Assembly: GCA_964579675.1 (NCBI GenBank)
Contig: CAZOIA010000132.1
Coordinates: forward strand, 1-15,779
Direction of reading: 5' to 3'
Length of the DNA: 15,779 nucleotides
Source: CAZOIA01 sp964579675
Lineage (GTDB): Bacteria > Planctomycetota > Phycisphaerae > UBA1845 > PWPN01
Shown: positions 6,813 through 14,939 of the stretch, one piece after another
How the letters are laid out: every line of letters begins with the position of its first letter
Numbering within the stretch: the first letter of the stretch is position 1
Translations under genes and position numbers: made by a program
Notes under the pieces: model-generated
The model's input: only the letters and a program-made list of their open reading frames with translations
Told to the model about the DNA's origin: nothing
The model's database searches: none

Positions 6813-7283
6813 ATGAACGAGTACGTTCGAATGATGCGAAGCCTGGTGGGTTCACGCCGTCTTGTCGTGCCCGGTGTTCGGGCTATCCTCGTCAATGAAG
6901 CCGGGGACGTCCTTCTGCAAAGGCGAACCGACATGCCCCTGTGGGGCCTGCCCGCCGGTTCGGTAGAGCTGGATGAGTCGGCTCTTGACGCCCTTAAACG
7001 CGAGGTAGCGGAAGAGACGTCGTTGCGGATCATTGAGGCCGAGCCGATGGCCCTGTACTCCGGGCCGGACCAGCGGTTCTCCTATCCCAACGGTGATGAA
7101 ATACAGTGTTTTGCCATTGCCTTTATCGTGCGCCGGTGGGAAGGGCAGCCCCGGGCCGACGGGGTGGAAGGTTCCGAGGTGCGCTTCTTTCCGCTTTCGG
7201 AATTGCCGGAGGACCTTGCGCCGGTTCACAGGCAGACCCTCAAGGACTACGGCGAATACAGAGGAAGGTTCATTGTGAGCTGA
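6813..7283 (+). CDS. Nudix hydrolase
   Basis: A 156-residue Nudix-fold protein hydrolysing a nucleoside diphosphate linked to another group. The Nudix box runs from Gly49 (GSVELDE) through REVAEETSL (63-71): the metal-binding REVxEE core is intact, while the glycine usually next to last (GU) is Ser70, a tolerated change. The preceding strand PLWGLPAG is typical. FSYPNGDEIQ further on resembles the region seen in several NUDIX proteins of ADP-ribose or NADH-pyrophosphatase type, but this is not enough to choose a substrate. ATG 6813 follows the thioesterase by ~100 bases with a poor ribosome-binding site; ATG 6831 is an alternative start that would still keep the full fold. Role in the operon unclear; housecleaning of a damaged cofactor is one possibility. 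Confidence 0.9.
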   Translation: MNEYVRMMRSLVGSRRLVVPGVRAILVNEAGDVLLQRRTDMPLWGLPAGSVELDESALDALKREVAEETSLRIIEAEPMALYSGPDQRFSYPNGDEIQCFAIAFIVRRWEGQPRADGVEGSEVRFFPLSELPEDLAPVHRQTLKDYGEYRGRFIVS

Positions 7284-7332
7284 CGGCGTGTGCAATTGCC
7301 GCGAATAGAACCATCGCAGGAGTGATGATCGA

Positions 7333-7590
7333 ATGCCGACATACGAATACGAATGTGAGCAGTGCGGGCAGCGATTCGAGAAGTTCCAGAACATCAAGGA
7401 TGAGCCGATCAAAACCTGTCCAGAATGCGGCCGTCCTGTGCGCCGACTGCTCGGAACAGGGGCGGCTGTGACTTTCAAGGGGACTGGTTTCCACGCGACC
7501 GATTATGGTCGGTCGGGGACACGTTGCGGCCGGGAAAGGCCATGCTGCGGGCGGGACACTCCCTGCGATACCCGCCCGTGCGATGAATGA
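7333..7590 (+). CDS. FmdB-family zinc ribbon protein with Cys-rich tail
   Basis: An 85-residue protein beginning with the hallmark MPTYEYECEQCG of the FmdB/CxxC-CxxC regulatory-type zinc ribbon. Cys8/Cys11 and Cys29/Cys32 (TCPECG) should bind one zinc. The middle GTGAAVTFKGTGFHATDY is the usual end of the family. The last ~20 residues are unusual: Cys65, Cys71, Cys72, Cys78 and Cys83 among Arg, Asp and Gly, where relatives tend to be Ser/Lys/Ala-rich. ATG 7333 has AGGAG 10 bases upstream. It is the last + strand gene of the cluster, before a convergent gap. FmdB proteins are widespread and their function is poorly known; a regulatory or metal-handling role is inferred only from the fold. Confidence 0.9.
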   Translation: MPTYEYECEQCGQRFEKFQNIKDEPIKTCPECGRPVRRLLGTGAAVTFKGTGFHATDYGRSGTRCGRERPCCGRDTPCDTRPCDE

Positions 7591-7814
7591 GCCTGCACCC
7601 GGACCAGGCGACTCTCGGGCGATAGCTGCCTTATTCAGTCACGTGTTTGGCCCCTGTGGCGTGCCCTTCCAGCAACCCTGCATCAATCGTCGTTCGACGT
7701 CTGGTATTGTCAGCCTTCAACGCGGTACCGCGCAGGAGAGGAGCGGCCTGAGCCAGGCGACGTCGTTCGTCGTGCCGGACCGGGTGATATCGTTGTCAAC
7801 GCTGCTTCGTTCCG
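7591..7814. other. Convergent intergenic gap, no gene seen
   Basis: Between the FmdB-type gene (+) and the giant - strand gene. Two short GC stems are visible (GCCTG 7591-7595 with CAGGC 7605-7609, and GCCTG 7746-7750 with CAGGC 7754-7758), neither followed by a T run, so no convincing intrinsic terminator. Overlapping reading frames here have no recognisable content. Confidence 0.5.
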
Positions 7815-10800
7815 TCAGGGCTTCTCTGGTGTTATCGCGTCGTTCTCGGGAGCCAGGTCGGCGTGCCCGGCGAAATACAGGTCCCCGAACAGTTCCGGTT
7901 TGTGATGATGGTGCAGCTTGCCCTTCGGCGAGAAGTGCGAACGCTCGAAGATCCTGCGGTCCGGGTTCGCCGGGTCACGGAACGTCGTGGTAAACCGCAT
8001 CGCGTTCATCCGCCAGCGCGAGCCCGGCTCCGGCGGGTCAACGTCGAAAGAGCTGAACGGAAAGCGCACTTCTGCCGTCCACTCGCCATCGCCCTTGGCC
8101 ACCGCAACGTGCCACAATGCCTTGGGAGCATATCGGTTCCGCGAAAGCGTCTGGAACTTGTGGGGCACCGTGTCGAACGTGAACTGCCAGTACCGCCAGA
8201 CCTGTGAGGCCGGGTCCAGGAAGATCTCGAAGCCGTCGTTATAGTAGATGTCATCGATTCTCGGCAGGCTCGTGTCGAGCAGCTCCAGATCGGGCTCCTC
8301 GCAGCGCATCGCGACGTACAGAGCATTCCCGTCGTATGCCATCTTCATCCACGTGCGCTTCTTCGGCCGACCCCCGTCGGCGTGCGCGAGGAACTCGAAC
8401 GGCTCGATACCGTGCCACTCCCGCTTGCCGATAAGGCCGTCCACCTTGATCCCGCGACGAAACCGCACGTCGTACCGGCTCAGATCTGTCCGCGTGACGT
8501 CCCTCAGGCTCGGCTTGACGACAGGTCCGTGTTGGATAACTCTCTTGACCGGCTGTGATGGTTTTGCCTCGGACAGCTCTACCCAGGCTGCGTTGTTATT
8601 CTCATACAACTCGTCAACCGCATCGTGTGGATCGAGAAGCGCGCCAATCTCGTGGACACCTTCCGCCACCCTCCACTCGAACGAAACGCCCGCGAAGCTG
8701 GGCATGAGCCTCTGCGGCGGATCGAGCCGATCCAACGTTGCGTCAGCCAACAGAACCTGCGAGTCACCCTTCTTGCCGAGAAGATGGATCATGACGTTTT
8801 CCGCGGGTTTGGCGCCGATGTTGTGTACCTGAACGGTGATGGTGACGCGGTCGCCAGGTGAGGGCTTCTCCTTTGAGACCATGATGTCCCCCGGGTCGAG
8901 GGCAAGATCGGGCCGCGGTCGCCACGGTGGGACCGGCCCGCTTGCGGGCCCGCGTCTCAGTTCGAGCAGGGTCGTCACCCCGGGGGGCAGCTCCACCAAG
9001 ACCCTGCTGCCTCGCTCGATGTCAACACGATCAGTGCTGGCAACAGTATCGAATGTTCCATCCTCATCGGCGTCGGGACCGACGCTCATTTCATACACTC
9101 CTTCATCGAGGGTGAACAACTGGGCGCCGATGCGGCGCAGACTGCCGGCAACGTTGCAGAGCTCTACGCGGAATCTCTGGGGGCTGTCCTCAAGCACGAA
9201 GATCGCGGTGTCGTAACCGGTGTTCTTCCAGACAACGGCCGGCGGTGGATAATCGACCCACGGCCAGTTGACGCTGTTGGCCAACCGCCCGCCGTCACGG
9301 AAGCACCGGTTACCGAACGTCATCGTGCCGTAGTGCTTCTGCCAGAACGCGGCTGCGTAGTTGGCCGTGGAACCGCCGTACTTGAGCTTCGGCACTACGT
9401 TCGTGAAGTAGCCATCGCGGAACGACTCTGCCCGTTTGCAGCCCGCCTCCACGATCCCCATGTCGATCCGCTCGAATGGGCCACGTTTGATTTCGGTGCC
9501 AAGCAAAGCTTCGAACTTCTTGTCGAATTGCGTATCGTTAGTCGCATAGTAGTACCAGCAGCCCGGATGCCCGCGCGCAACATCCAACGCGTAGCGCGTG
9601 CTTGCGTCGCCTTCGCGCCAACCGGCTGGAAACGAGTACTGCTCGGGTAAACGGTCAGGTGGAGGTGACTTGCCTTCTTCCGCCTTGGGCCGGGCGTAGG
9701 TCGAGAGGAACCGCATCAGCTCACGCAGTGGCGCGATGTAGGCCGCGTCGCCGGTCAGTTCGTACGCCACGACCAGCATCCCGTGCAGCCGGGTCTTGTA
9801 CCACAGGCTGTTGAAGTCGTGGGCTCCAGCGCCCCACCAGTTGTGCGTGTAGCCGCCGGGCCGGCCCGTCTCGAACTCGACCTGGCCCGGCAGGAAGCCC
9901 GGCGGTTTGCCCCAGTCGGTCGCCATTGCGTGTTTCGCCCATGCCCCCGTCCACTCGAGAAAGTAGCTCATCAGGTGGGGGTCGCGGTTGTACAGGAGCA
10001 GGTGCATCATCGGCAGCCACGTGCGGGCATTGATCGGGCTGTCCTCGTGGTAGAACGGCCACTCGCGCATCTGCTGTGAGCCGAAGTAGGTCGAGCGCAT
10101 ATGGCGATCACCCCGCGGCGTGATACCGGTCCAGTGCTCCACGTTCTTCGACGTGATCATCAGACGTTCGATGAACTTGGGGCTGCCGAACTTCTGGTAG
10201 ACCATGACGGGCTGCGTGTAGGATGTCGGCTCGGCGCCGTGTTCGGCCTCGGTGGCCAAGTAGACGTATCCGTTCTGGATGCTGTCGTTGTACCACCTGT
10301 TGTCGGCGAGGCGCTCGATCGCCCGCTCGATCCGCCTGTCGTCCGCGGCCATCATCACGCCCGGCCAACCGACGATCATTTCGCAGTCCTCGCCAAAGCC
10401 GAACCCGAACGTGCCGTCCGGCCGCTGACGATCGATCCAGTAGTAGATGATCTCACGCCACGCCCGCAGCCCGTCCGTATACAAACGCGCCCACTCGGGC
10501 GCCGCTGGCGCGTCTTCCGACGCCAGCCGGCGCATCGCGATGATCGACGCGACCACAGCTCGCCTCGCATTCAACAGGTCGGCTGGTGCCGCGTTCGTGC
10601 ACAGAATCGGGCTGTCCGAGTGCCGGTCCTGAATCCGATAGCGGCCTGCCTCAGCAACCCGGTCGGCGTTGAGATCGACGAAGATGTCGTCCATGTCGTC
10701 GAGCAGGCTCCGCGCCTCGGCGACGGCCGGATGCTGCGGGTTCTTGCGGGCGGCCGCCTCGATCGTCTCTTCGAGCAAACGATGCAATTCCCAGTCCTCT

Positions 10801-13007
10801 ATGCCATCGCGAACCGCTTCGAAGCGGACAGAGTCCAGCAGATGACCCTGCGCCGGCCAGAGCAGCACGCCCCACGTCCTGAATCCGGTGCCGTGGATGA
10901 CGAATTCCTCCTCCCAGCGATCGACGTCACGGTGGGCCCATTCCGCCACCCCGTACAGCAAAGCGCCGCTGACGCGGTACTTCCACAGCCGCCAGAAGAA
11001 CATGCGCGGGAAGTAAGGCGTTTCGTCCACCGACAACACGTGATGCACGTACCACGACACGCCCTCGCCTGCTTCCGCCCGCCCGCGCGAGAACTCGACT
11101 ACGGCCTCGATGCGATCCTTGTTATACACGCGCGGGGCGACGCCCCATTCGTCGATAAGTCCGACCCAGGTATCCGTGCCGCCGACACCGAAGCTCGAGA
11201 ACGCACACTGGCGTCGGAGCTTCGGCGCGATACGCTTGATCTTCTTAGATTCGTTGGTCACGCGTTGATTCCCAGGTGGTGGCTCATCGCCAACGCGAAC
11301 GGCGAACTTGTCAAGCCAGCCCCGGTCCGCGAGATGCTGCTGCCAAAACTGCAAGTACGCTTCTTCCGAGTCCGGTGCCCCATCCAGTCCTTGCCGTCCG
11401 GGCAACAGGCCGACAAACGGCAATCCGCCGTCCAGCAAGCGCCGGGTGCCGCGATCGAACCGCTCCACGAACTCCGCCCAGCTACACCCGGCGAGACTCC
11501 GCTCGTAATCCTCGATGACGAACGGATTTCCCGGTGAGACGCGATGTCGAATGAACTGGTCCGCGACTTCCTCAACCAGGCGTCCAGCCTCGGCCGGGTC
11601 ACTCAACCGATCACGCAGGAAGTGCTTCGTTCCCCATATAGAGAAGTAGTGGGTGTTGAAATGGGTCTCCCGCGGCAGCGTAACGTCCCATACCGTCACC
11701 TCGATCGGCAAGCGCGCCACCGTCTTGCCGGCACATCGGCACGCCGCTTCTCCGCGATAGGTCCCGGGCGCGAGATCCGCGTTCGCATGAAACGTCATCC
11801 ATACGGGTCGAACCTCGCCGGGGGTGACTCTGAACGCCCCGGACGGCAAAAGCACATCCGCGTATTCACCATTGACATAGGCAACGGGGTTCACCGCAAT
11901 ATCGGACAGAGCTGTGTCGCTGTCGCTGCGCAGCTCTTCAACGGCAATCGACACCCCGCGCAGGACGCTACCGCCGTTGTTGCGTACGATGATCTGTCCG
12001 GCTTCGTACTCGTTCCTCACCAGGCTGACGCGTAAGGGATCCGCTTTCGTGAAGGGGGAGAGCTCACCCGGGCCGGTGGCGTCGCGCCGCACTTTGACGA
12101 GTGCGGATTCCGGCCACAGCTCGACTTGCGGATGGGCCGGCGGTGACGGCGGCCTGCCTTTGCCGAACAGTCGCAAACCGGTCAGGCTCACATGCTGCGT
12201 ATTGGAGACCTGCGTGCAGTACAGCCTGGCACGGGTGATCTCGCGAGGTCTTTCGAATGTGAACGAGGTGCTGAACCGATGACGCGGCACAAACCATCGC
12301 TGTCCGTCGGCACCCTGCAACTCCAACACAGTTCCTTTTGCATAGTCGGCACCGCGCCAATCCAGCTCGATTCGCAGCACGGGCTGCGGAGACTCGAGCC
12401 CGGCCTCGTACCAGGGGACCGGTGTCTGGCCCGATGAGCGCGAGATGCCGTCGGTGATCGGCGTCCAATCCAGGTCGGGCGTCTCCGCGTCCGACAGGGC
12501 GGACACCTTTTCACCCGCCAACTCGCCCATGACGCGCATTTCCCTGATCACGACGCCCGACCGCTCGGCGCGAATGCGTGGGAAGGAGAACTTCATCGCA
12601 TCCAGCTCGATCGGCGTGCTCCATTCAAACAGCGTTTTCGACGCGGGTTGTCGAAGCTGTGCACCGTGATCGCGCCACCGTCCGGCGCTGCGGATCGACA
12701 ATTGGACCTCCGGCGATCGCATGCCCTCGTCGATTTCGACACGATGCACTCTGACCTGCACAGGGAAAACGACGTCGAGCGTGATGACATCCTGATCGCC
12801 CCTCATCGTGTACGGCCAGGCGGACCAGTAGGTCTGGGGGTCCTCGTCGTTGACGTTCCAGCCCGACTTCGCGCCGTCGGTTCTGGCCGAATCCTGGATA
12901 CCTGCGAGCGGCGCCAGGTTGACGAGTGCCGACTCGTCGTCGGCCAACGCAACGCCTGCCGAGAGTGCCACGCTGACAATCAGAATCGCGACGCGATGTT
13001 GCTCCAT
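7815..13007 (-). CDS. Giant secreted multidomain protein: DUF4091/GH123-like, helical toroid, CARDB, CBM9-like
   Basis: A 1730-residue exported protein. Residues 1-22 are a signal peptide (cut after VALA). About 25-165 and 180-290 look like discoidin/F5-8C-type modules (GWNVNDEDPQTYWSAW). About 315-760 match the GH123/DUF4091 glycosidase-like family: NEYEAGQIIVR near 330, an Asp574-Glu575 pair (VGDEPP) placed like the catalytic pair of GH123, and the DUF4091 tail SVRFEAVRDGIEDWELHRLL near 720-740. About 790-1300 is helix- and Trp/Tyr-rich, resembling an alpha/alpha toroid of lyases or hydrolases. A DADEDGTFD calcium-type loop is near 1310. CARDB fills about 1363-1475 and a CBM9-like module 1518-1720. 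ATG 13007 has a good AAGGA 7-9 bases upstream. It probably acts on a polysaccharide outside the cytoplasm; the substrate is unknown and the toroid call is by pattern only. Confidence 0.9.
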   Translation of the reverse strand: MEQHRVAILIVSVALSAGVALADDESALVNLAPLAGIQDSARTDGAKSGWNVNDEDPQTYWSAWPYTMRGDQDVITLDVVFPVQVRVHRVEIDEGMRSPEVQLSIRSAGRWRDHGAQLRQPASKTLFEWSTPIELDAMKFSFPRIRAERSGVVIREMRVMGELAGEKVSALSDAETPDLDWTPITDGISRSSGQTPVPWYEAGLESPQPVLRIELDWRGADYAKGTVLELQGADGQRWFVPRHRFSTSFTFERPREITRARLYCTQVSNTQHVSLTGLRLFGKGRPPSPPAHPQVELWPESALVKVRRDATGPGELSPFTKADPLRVSLVRNEYEAGQIIVRNNGGSVLRGVSIAVEELRSDSDTALSDIAVNPVAYVNGEYADVLLPSGAFRVTPGEVRPVWMTFHANADLAPGTYRGEAACRCAGKTVARLPIEVTVWDVTLPRETHFNTHYFSIWGTKHFLRDRLSDPAEAGRLVEEVADQFIRHRVSPGNPFVIEDYERSLAGCSWAEFVERFDRGTRRLLDGGLPFVGLLPGRQGLDGAPDSEEAYLQFWQQHLADRGWLDKFAVRVGDEPPPGNQRVTNESKKIKRIAPKLRRQCAFSSFGVGGTDTWVGLIDEWGVAPRVYNKDRIEAVVEFSRGRAEAGEGVSWYVHHVLSVDETPYFPRMFFWRLWKYRVSGALLYGVAEWAHRDVDRWEEEFVIHGTGFRTWGVLLWPAQGHLLDSVRFEAVRDGIEDWELHRLLEETIEAAARKNPQHPAVAEARSLLDDMDDIFVDLNADRVAEAGRYRIQDRHSDSPILCTNAAPADLLNARRAVVASIIAMRRLASEDAPAAPEWARLYTDGLRAWREIIYYWIDRQRPDGTFGFGFGEDCEMIVGWPGVMMAADDRRIERAIERLADNRWYNDSIQNGYVYLATEAEHGAEPTSYTQPVMVYQKFGSPKFIERLMITSKNVEHWTGITPRGDRHMRSTYFGSQQMREWPFYHEDSPINARTWLPMMHLLLYNRDPHLMSYFLEWTGAWAKHAMATDWGKPPGFLPGQVEFETGRPGGYTHNWWGAGAHDFNSLWYKTRLHGMLVVAYELTGDAAYIAPLRELMRFLSTYARPKAEEGKSPPPDRLPEQYSFPAGWREGDASTRYALDVARGHPGCWYYYATNDTQFDKKFEALLGTEIKRGPFERIDMGIVEAGCKRAESFRDGYFTNVVPKLKYGGSTANYAAAFWQKHYGTMTFGNRCFRDGGRLANSVNWPWVDYPPPAVVWKNTGYDTAIFVLEDSPQRFRVELCNVAGSLRRIGAQLFTLDEGVYEMSVGPDADEDGTFDTVASTDRVDIERGSRVLVELPPGVTTLLELRRGPASGPVPPWRPRPDLALDPGDIMVSKEKPSPGDRVTITVQVHNIGAKPAENVMIHLLGKKGDSQVLLADATLDRLDPPQRLMPSFAGVSFEWRVAEGVHEIGALLDPHDAVDELYENNNAAWVELSEAKPSQPVKRVIQHGPVVKPSLRDVTRTDLSRYDVRFRRGIKVDGLIGKREWHGIEPFEFLAHADGGRPKKRTWMKMAYDGNALYVAMRCEEPDLELLDTSLPRIDDIYYNDGFEIFLDPASQVWRYWQFTFDTVPHKFQTLSRNRYAPKALWHVAVAKGDGEWTAEVRFPFSSFDVDPPEPGSRWRMNAMRFTTTFRDPANPDRRIFERSHFSPKGKLHHHHKPELFGDLYFAGHADLAPENDAITPEKP

Positions 13008-13612
13008 TGCGTGTCCTTTCGTAAGCGATTATCCCGTATGACTGTTCCGGCCGCGTTGCCGGCGGAAACCTCGCTCGGTCCTGGGCGCACCACGTCACGG
13101 CCGCTGGCTATCGCAGTCAGCCGGACCCACGAGGTGCATGCGTTCATCGTTCACTGCGCGATACGTCATACCGTCGAATCTCAGCGTAGCTTTGCGGATC
13201 ATCGTACACAAGCCTCACAAGAAGCTGCGGCGCCCCTGCCTGCCGCCCCCGCAACACGCGCTGGGCTCGGCAACTGTTGGAGGGCTGAGGTCATGCTACG
13301 TTTCGCAACCCGGATCAGGGGCCATGTTCGATCCGCCCATCCAGACAGAAGCAGTCGCCGCCGATAATTAACCAATCCATCGTCTCGACGCCGCTGTTGC
13401 GAATGGTGAAGGCGCTCCTGGGCGGCTTTGCCCCCGGGGCGGGTGTCGGCGGCAATCTGTGTTGACCCCAAAGGGGGTGTTCTGTTAACATGGAGGGTGT
13501 GGCGGAGAGGAGGAACTCCACTTGACCAGCCATGCCTGGGCTGCGGGGCCTGCCACTGTTGACGGGTGAGTGTGTGTCATCTCGACCGGGTCTTTGAGAA
13601 GGAGATGGAACG
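13008..13612. other. Long divergent intergenic region
   Basis: A 605-base stretch between two secreted-protein genes facing away from each other. It holds the AAGGA ribosome-binding site of the - strand gene (complement of 13014-13019) with a GATAAT-like -10 candidate (complement of 13028-13033) but no matching -35, and a better promoter for the + strand gene near 13462-13491. Short reading frames on both strands lack recognisable domains. No tRNA or repeat array seen. Confidence 0.55.
13462..13491 (+). promoter_or_regulatory. Candidate sigma70-type promoter for the GH25 gene
   Basis: TTGACC (13462-13467), an 18-base spacer, and TAACAT (13486-13491) preceded by an extended -10 TG at 13483-13484. 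The spacer contains CCCCAAAGGGGG, a small inverted repeat overlapping the -35 edge that could be an operator. Predicted start of transcription is near 13498, giving a leader of about 115 bases. Consensus match only. Confidence 0.45.
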
Positions 13613-13615
13613 GTG
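13599..13615 (+). promoter_or_regulatory. Ribosome-binding site deciding a GTG start
   Basis: AAGGAG at 13599-13604 is followed after 8 bases by GTG 13613. An ATG at 13605 directly abuts the site and opens a frame without recognisable content, so spacing and protein homology both favour the GTG. Confidence 0.75.
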
Positions 13616-14890
13616 TCAGGACATCGGACTTCACAGGCAGGTACCGGTGGGTTGTCGGGGCGCAGTCACCTTGCGGTCCCGGCTATTGGCCGGCGCGGGC
13701 TTGGGATGGGAGCCTTGGCCCTTGCGGTTGGCTTCATGGTCGCGCCGGGGGCGTTGGCCTACCGCCCGGAGGGGTTTGATGTCTCGCACTGGCAAGGCGA
13801 GATCACGCCAGCGGAGTGGCAGCAAGCCTACAATGCCGGGTACGTTTTCTGTTTCACCAAGGCCACGCAAGGCACCTACTACACGGACACCGAGTTCTTC
13901 GACAACATGGACGAAGGGTCGGAAGCCGGCCTGCTCATGGGGTGCTATCACTTTGCGGATCCCCAGTACTGCGCCGCCGTCGACGAGGCCGACTACTTCG
14001 TCAGCGTCGCCGGCCCCTACCTGAGCAGCGGATATCTTCGCCCGGTTCTGGACCTGGAGTGGGGCTACAGCCTGGGGGCCACCGCCCTTTCCAACTGGGT
14101 CAACAGCTTCATGGATCGGGTCGAGCAGCAGTCAGGCGTCGAGCCGCTCATCTACACCAACACCAACTACGCGACCTACTACCTCAATTGGACCGTGGCC
14201 CACCGCGACGTGTGGATCGCCCAATGGTACCCTTCCAATCCGCAGACCGACGAACCTGACATTGGCGTGTTCAACGCCTGGGCCTTCTGGCAATGGACGG
14301 ACAGTTGTTCAATTCCCGGCATAGGCAGCTCTGTAGATTGCGACGTGTTCAACGGCACGATGGCGGAATTGCAAGATTTTGTCATCGGGGGCGCCAGTCA
14401 ACCGCCGACGATCACGCAGCACCCGTCCGATCAGACGGTAGCCCTGGGCGACACCGCACAGTTCACGGTCGCAGCCACCGGGCAGGGGACCCTCACCTAT
14501 CAGTGGCAGAAGAACGGATCGAATCTCAGCGACGGTGGGCACTATTCCGGCGTCACCACGACGATTCTGACCATTTCCCACGCCGGTATCAGTGACGCCG
14601 CCAGTTATCGGTGTGTGGTGAGCAATGAAGCTGGGGACACCCCTTCCAACAGCGCGACATTGACGGTGACGGGCCAGCCGGGCGACTTCGACGACGACGA
14701 CGACGTTGATCAGGAGGACTTCGGCCACTTCCAGACGTGCCTGACGGGCCCGGCCTCCGGGCCTCCCCCACCCGGCTGCGAAGACGCCAACCTCGACGGC
14801 GACAATGATGTAGACAACGACGACTTCTCTATCTTCCATGCATGCATGAGCGGGGCAAACGTACCGGGCGATCCGAACTGCGCGCAGTAG
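13613..14890 (+). CDS. Secreted GH25 muramidase with Ig-like and dockerin-like domains
   Basis: A 425-residue exported protein. The long N-region (to ~30) and hydrophobic segment GMGALALAVGFMVAPGALA end at a likely signal peptidase site after Ala49. Residues 50-252 are a GH25 lysozyme domain cutting peptidoglycan between MurNAc and GlcNAc: GFDVSHWQG (Asp56), the catalytic pair in RPVLDLEWG (Asp147, Glu149), WIAQWYPSNP and FWQWTDS. Residues 264-353 are an Ig-like I-set domain (YQWQK Trp298, YRCVVSN Cys334; its partner Cys is missing, as in many bacterial copies). Residues 357-425 are two Asp-rich EF-hand-like loops (DVDQEDF, DGDNDVDNDDF), a planctomycete-style dockerin-like module. GTG 13613 is set by the ribosome-binding site. 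Monocistronic by appearance. Could serve cell wall turnover, predation on other bacteria, or cell-surface attachment. Confidence 0.93.
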   Translation: MSGHRTSQAGTGGLSGRSHLAVPAIGRRGLGMGALALAVGFMVAPGALAYRPEGFDVSHWQGEITPAEWQQAYNAGYVFCFTKATQGTYYTDTEFFDNMDEGSEAGLLMGCYHFADPQYCAAVDEADYFVSVAGPYLSSGYLRPVLDLEWGYSLGATALSNWVNSFMDRVEQQSGVEPLIYTNTNYATYYLNWTVAHRDVWIAQWYPSNPQTDEPDIGVFNAWAFWQWTDSCSIPGIGSSVDCDVFNGTMAELQDFVIGGASQPPTITQHPSDQTVALGDTAQFTVAATGQGTLTYQWQKNGSNLSDGGHYSGVTTTILTISHAGISDAASYRCVVSNEAGDTPSNSATLTVTGQPGDFDDDDDVDQEDFGHFQTCLTGPASGPPPPGCEDANLDGDNDVDNDDFSIFHACMSGANVPGDPNCAQ

Positions 14891-14939
14891 GCCGCCTCAG
14901 GCTTCGACAGCAGGTATACCTTTCCTGAGTTTGCTCAGA
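14891..14939. terminator. Short convergent gap with weak hairpins
   Basis: CTCAGG (14896-14901) can pair with CCTGAG (14924-14929), and CTGAG (14925-14929) alternatively with CTCAG (14934-14938) around a four-base loop. Neither has a T tract, so bidirectional termination is only a possibility. Confidence 0.25.

Noticed and set aside
7746..7758. GCCTG/CAGGC hairpin as an intrinsic terminator
   Set aside because: Stem of only five pairs and no T run after it.
7944..7955. Four consecutive His codons near the end of the giant protein, considered as a tag or metal site
   Set aside because: It lies within the CBM9-like module context and a lone His run is not evidence of function or engineering; the coordinates are approximate.
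7505..7993. 162-residue + strand frame crossing the convergent gap
   Set aside because: Overlaps the end of the FmdB-type gene and the end of the giant gene, with no recognisable content and no initiation signal.
10101..11537. 478-residue + strand frame opposite the giant gene
   Set aside because: Antisense shadow of a high-GC coding region: Arg/Pro/Ala-rich, no domain, no ribosome-binding site, while the - strand frame has clear domains across the same bases.
13566..14024. + strand frame using ATG 13605 next to the AAGGAG
   Set aside because: The ATG touches the ribosome-binding site and the translation is low-complexity; the GTG 13613 frame gives a signal peptide and GH25 domain.
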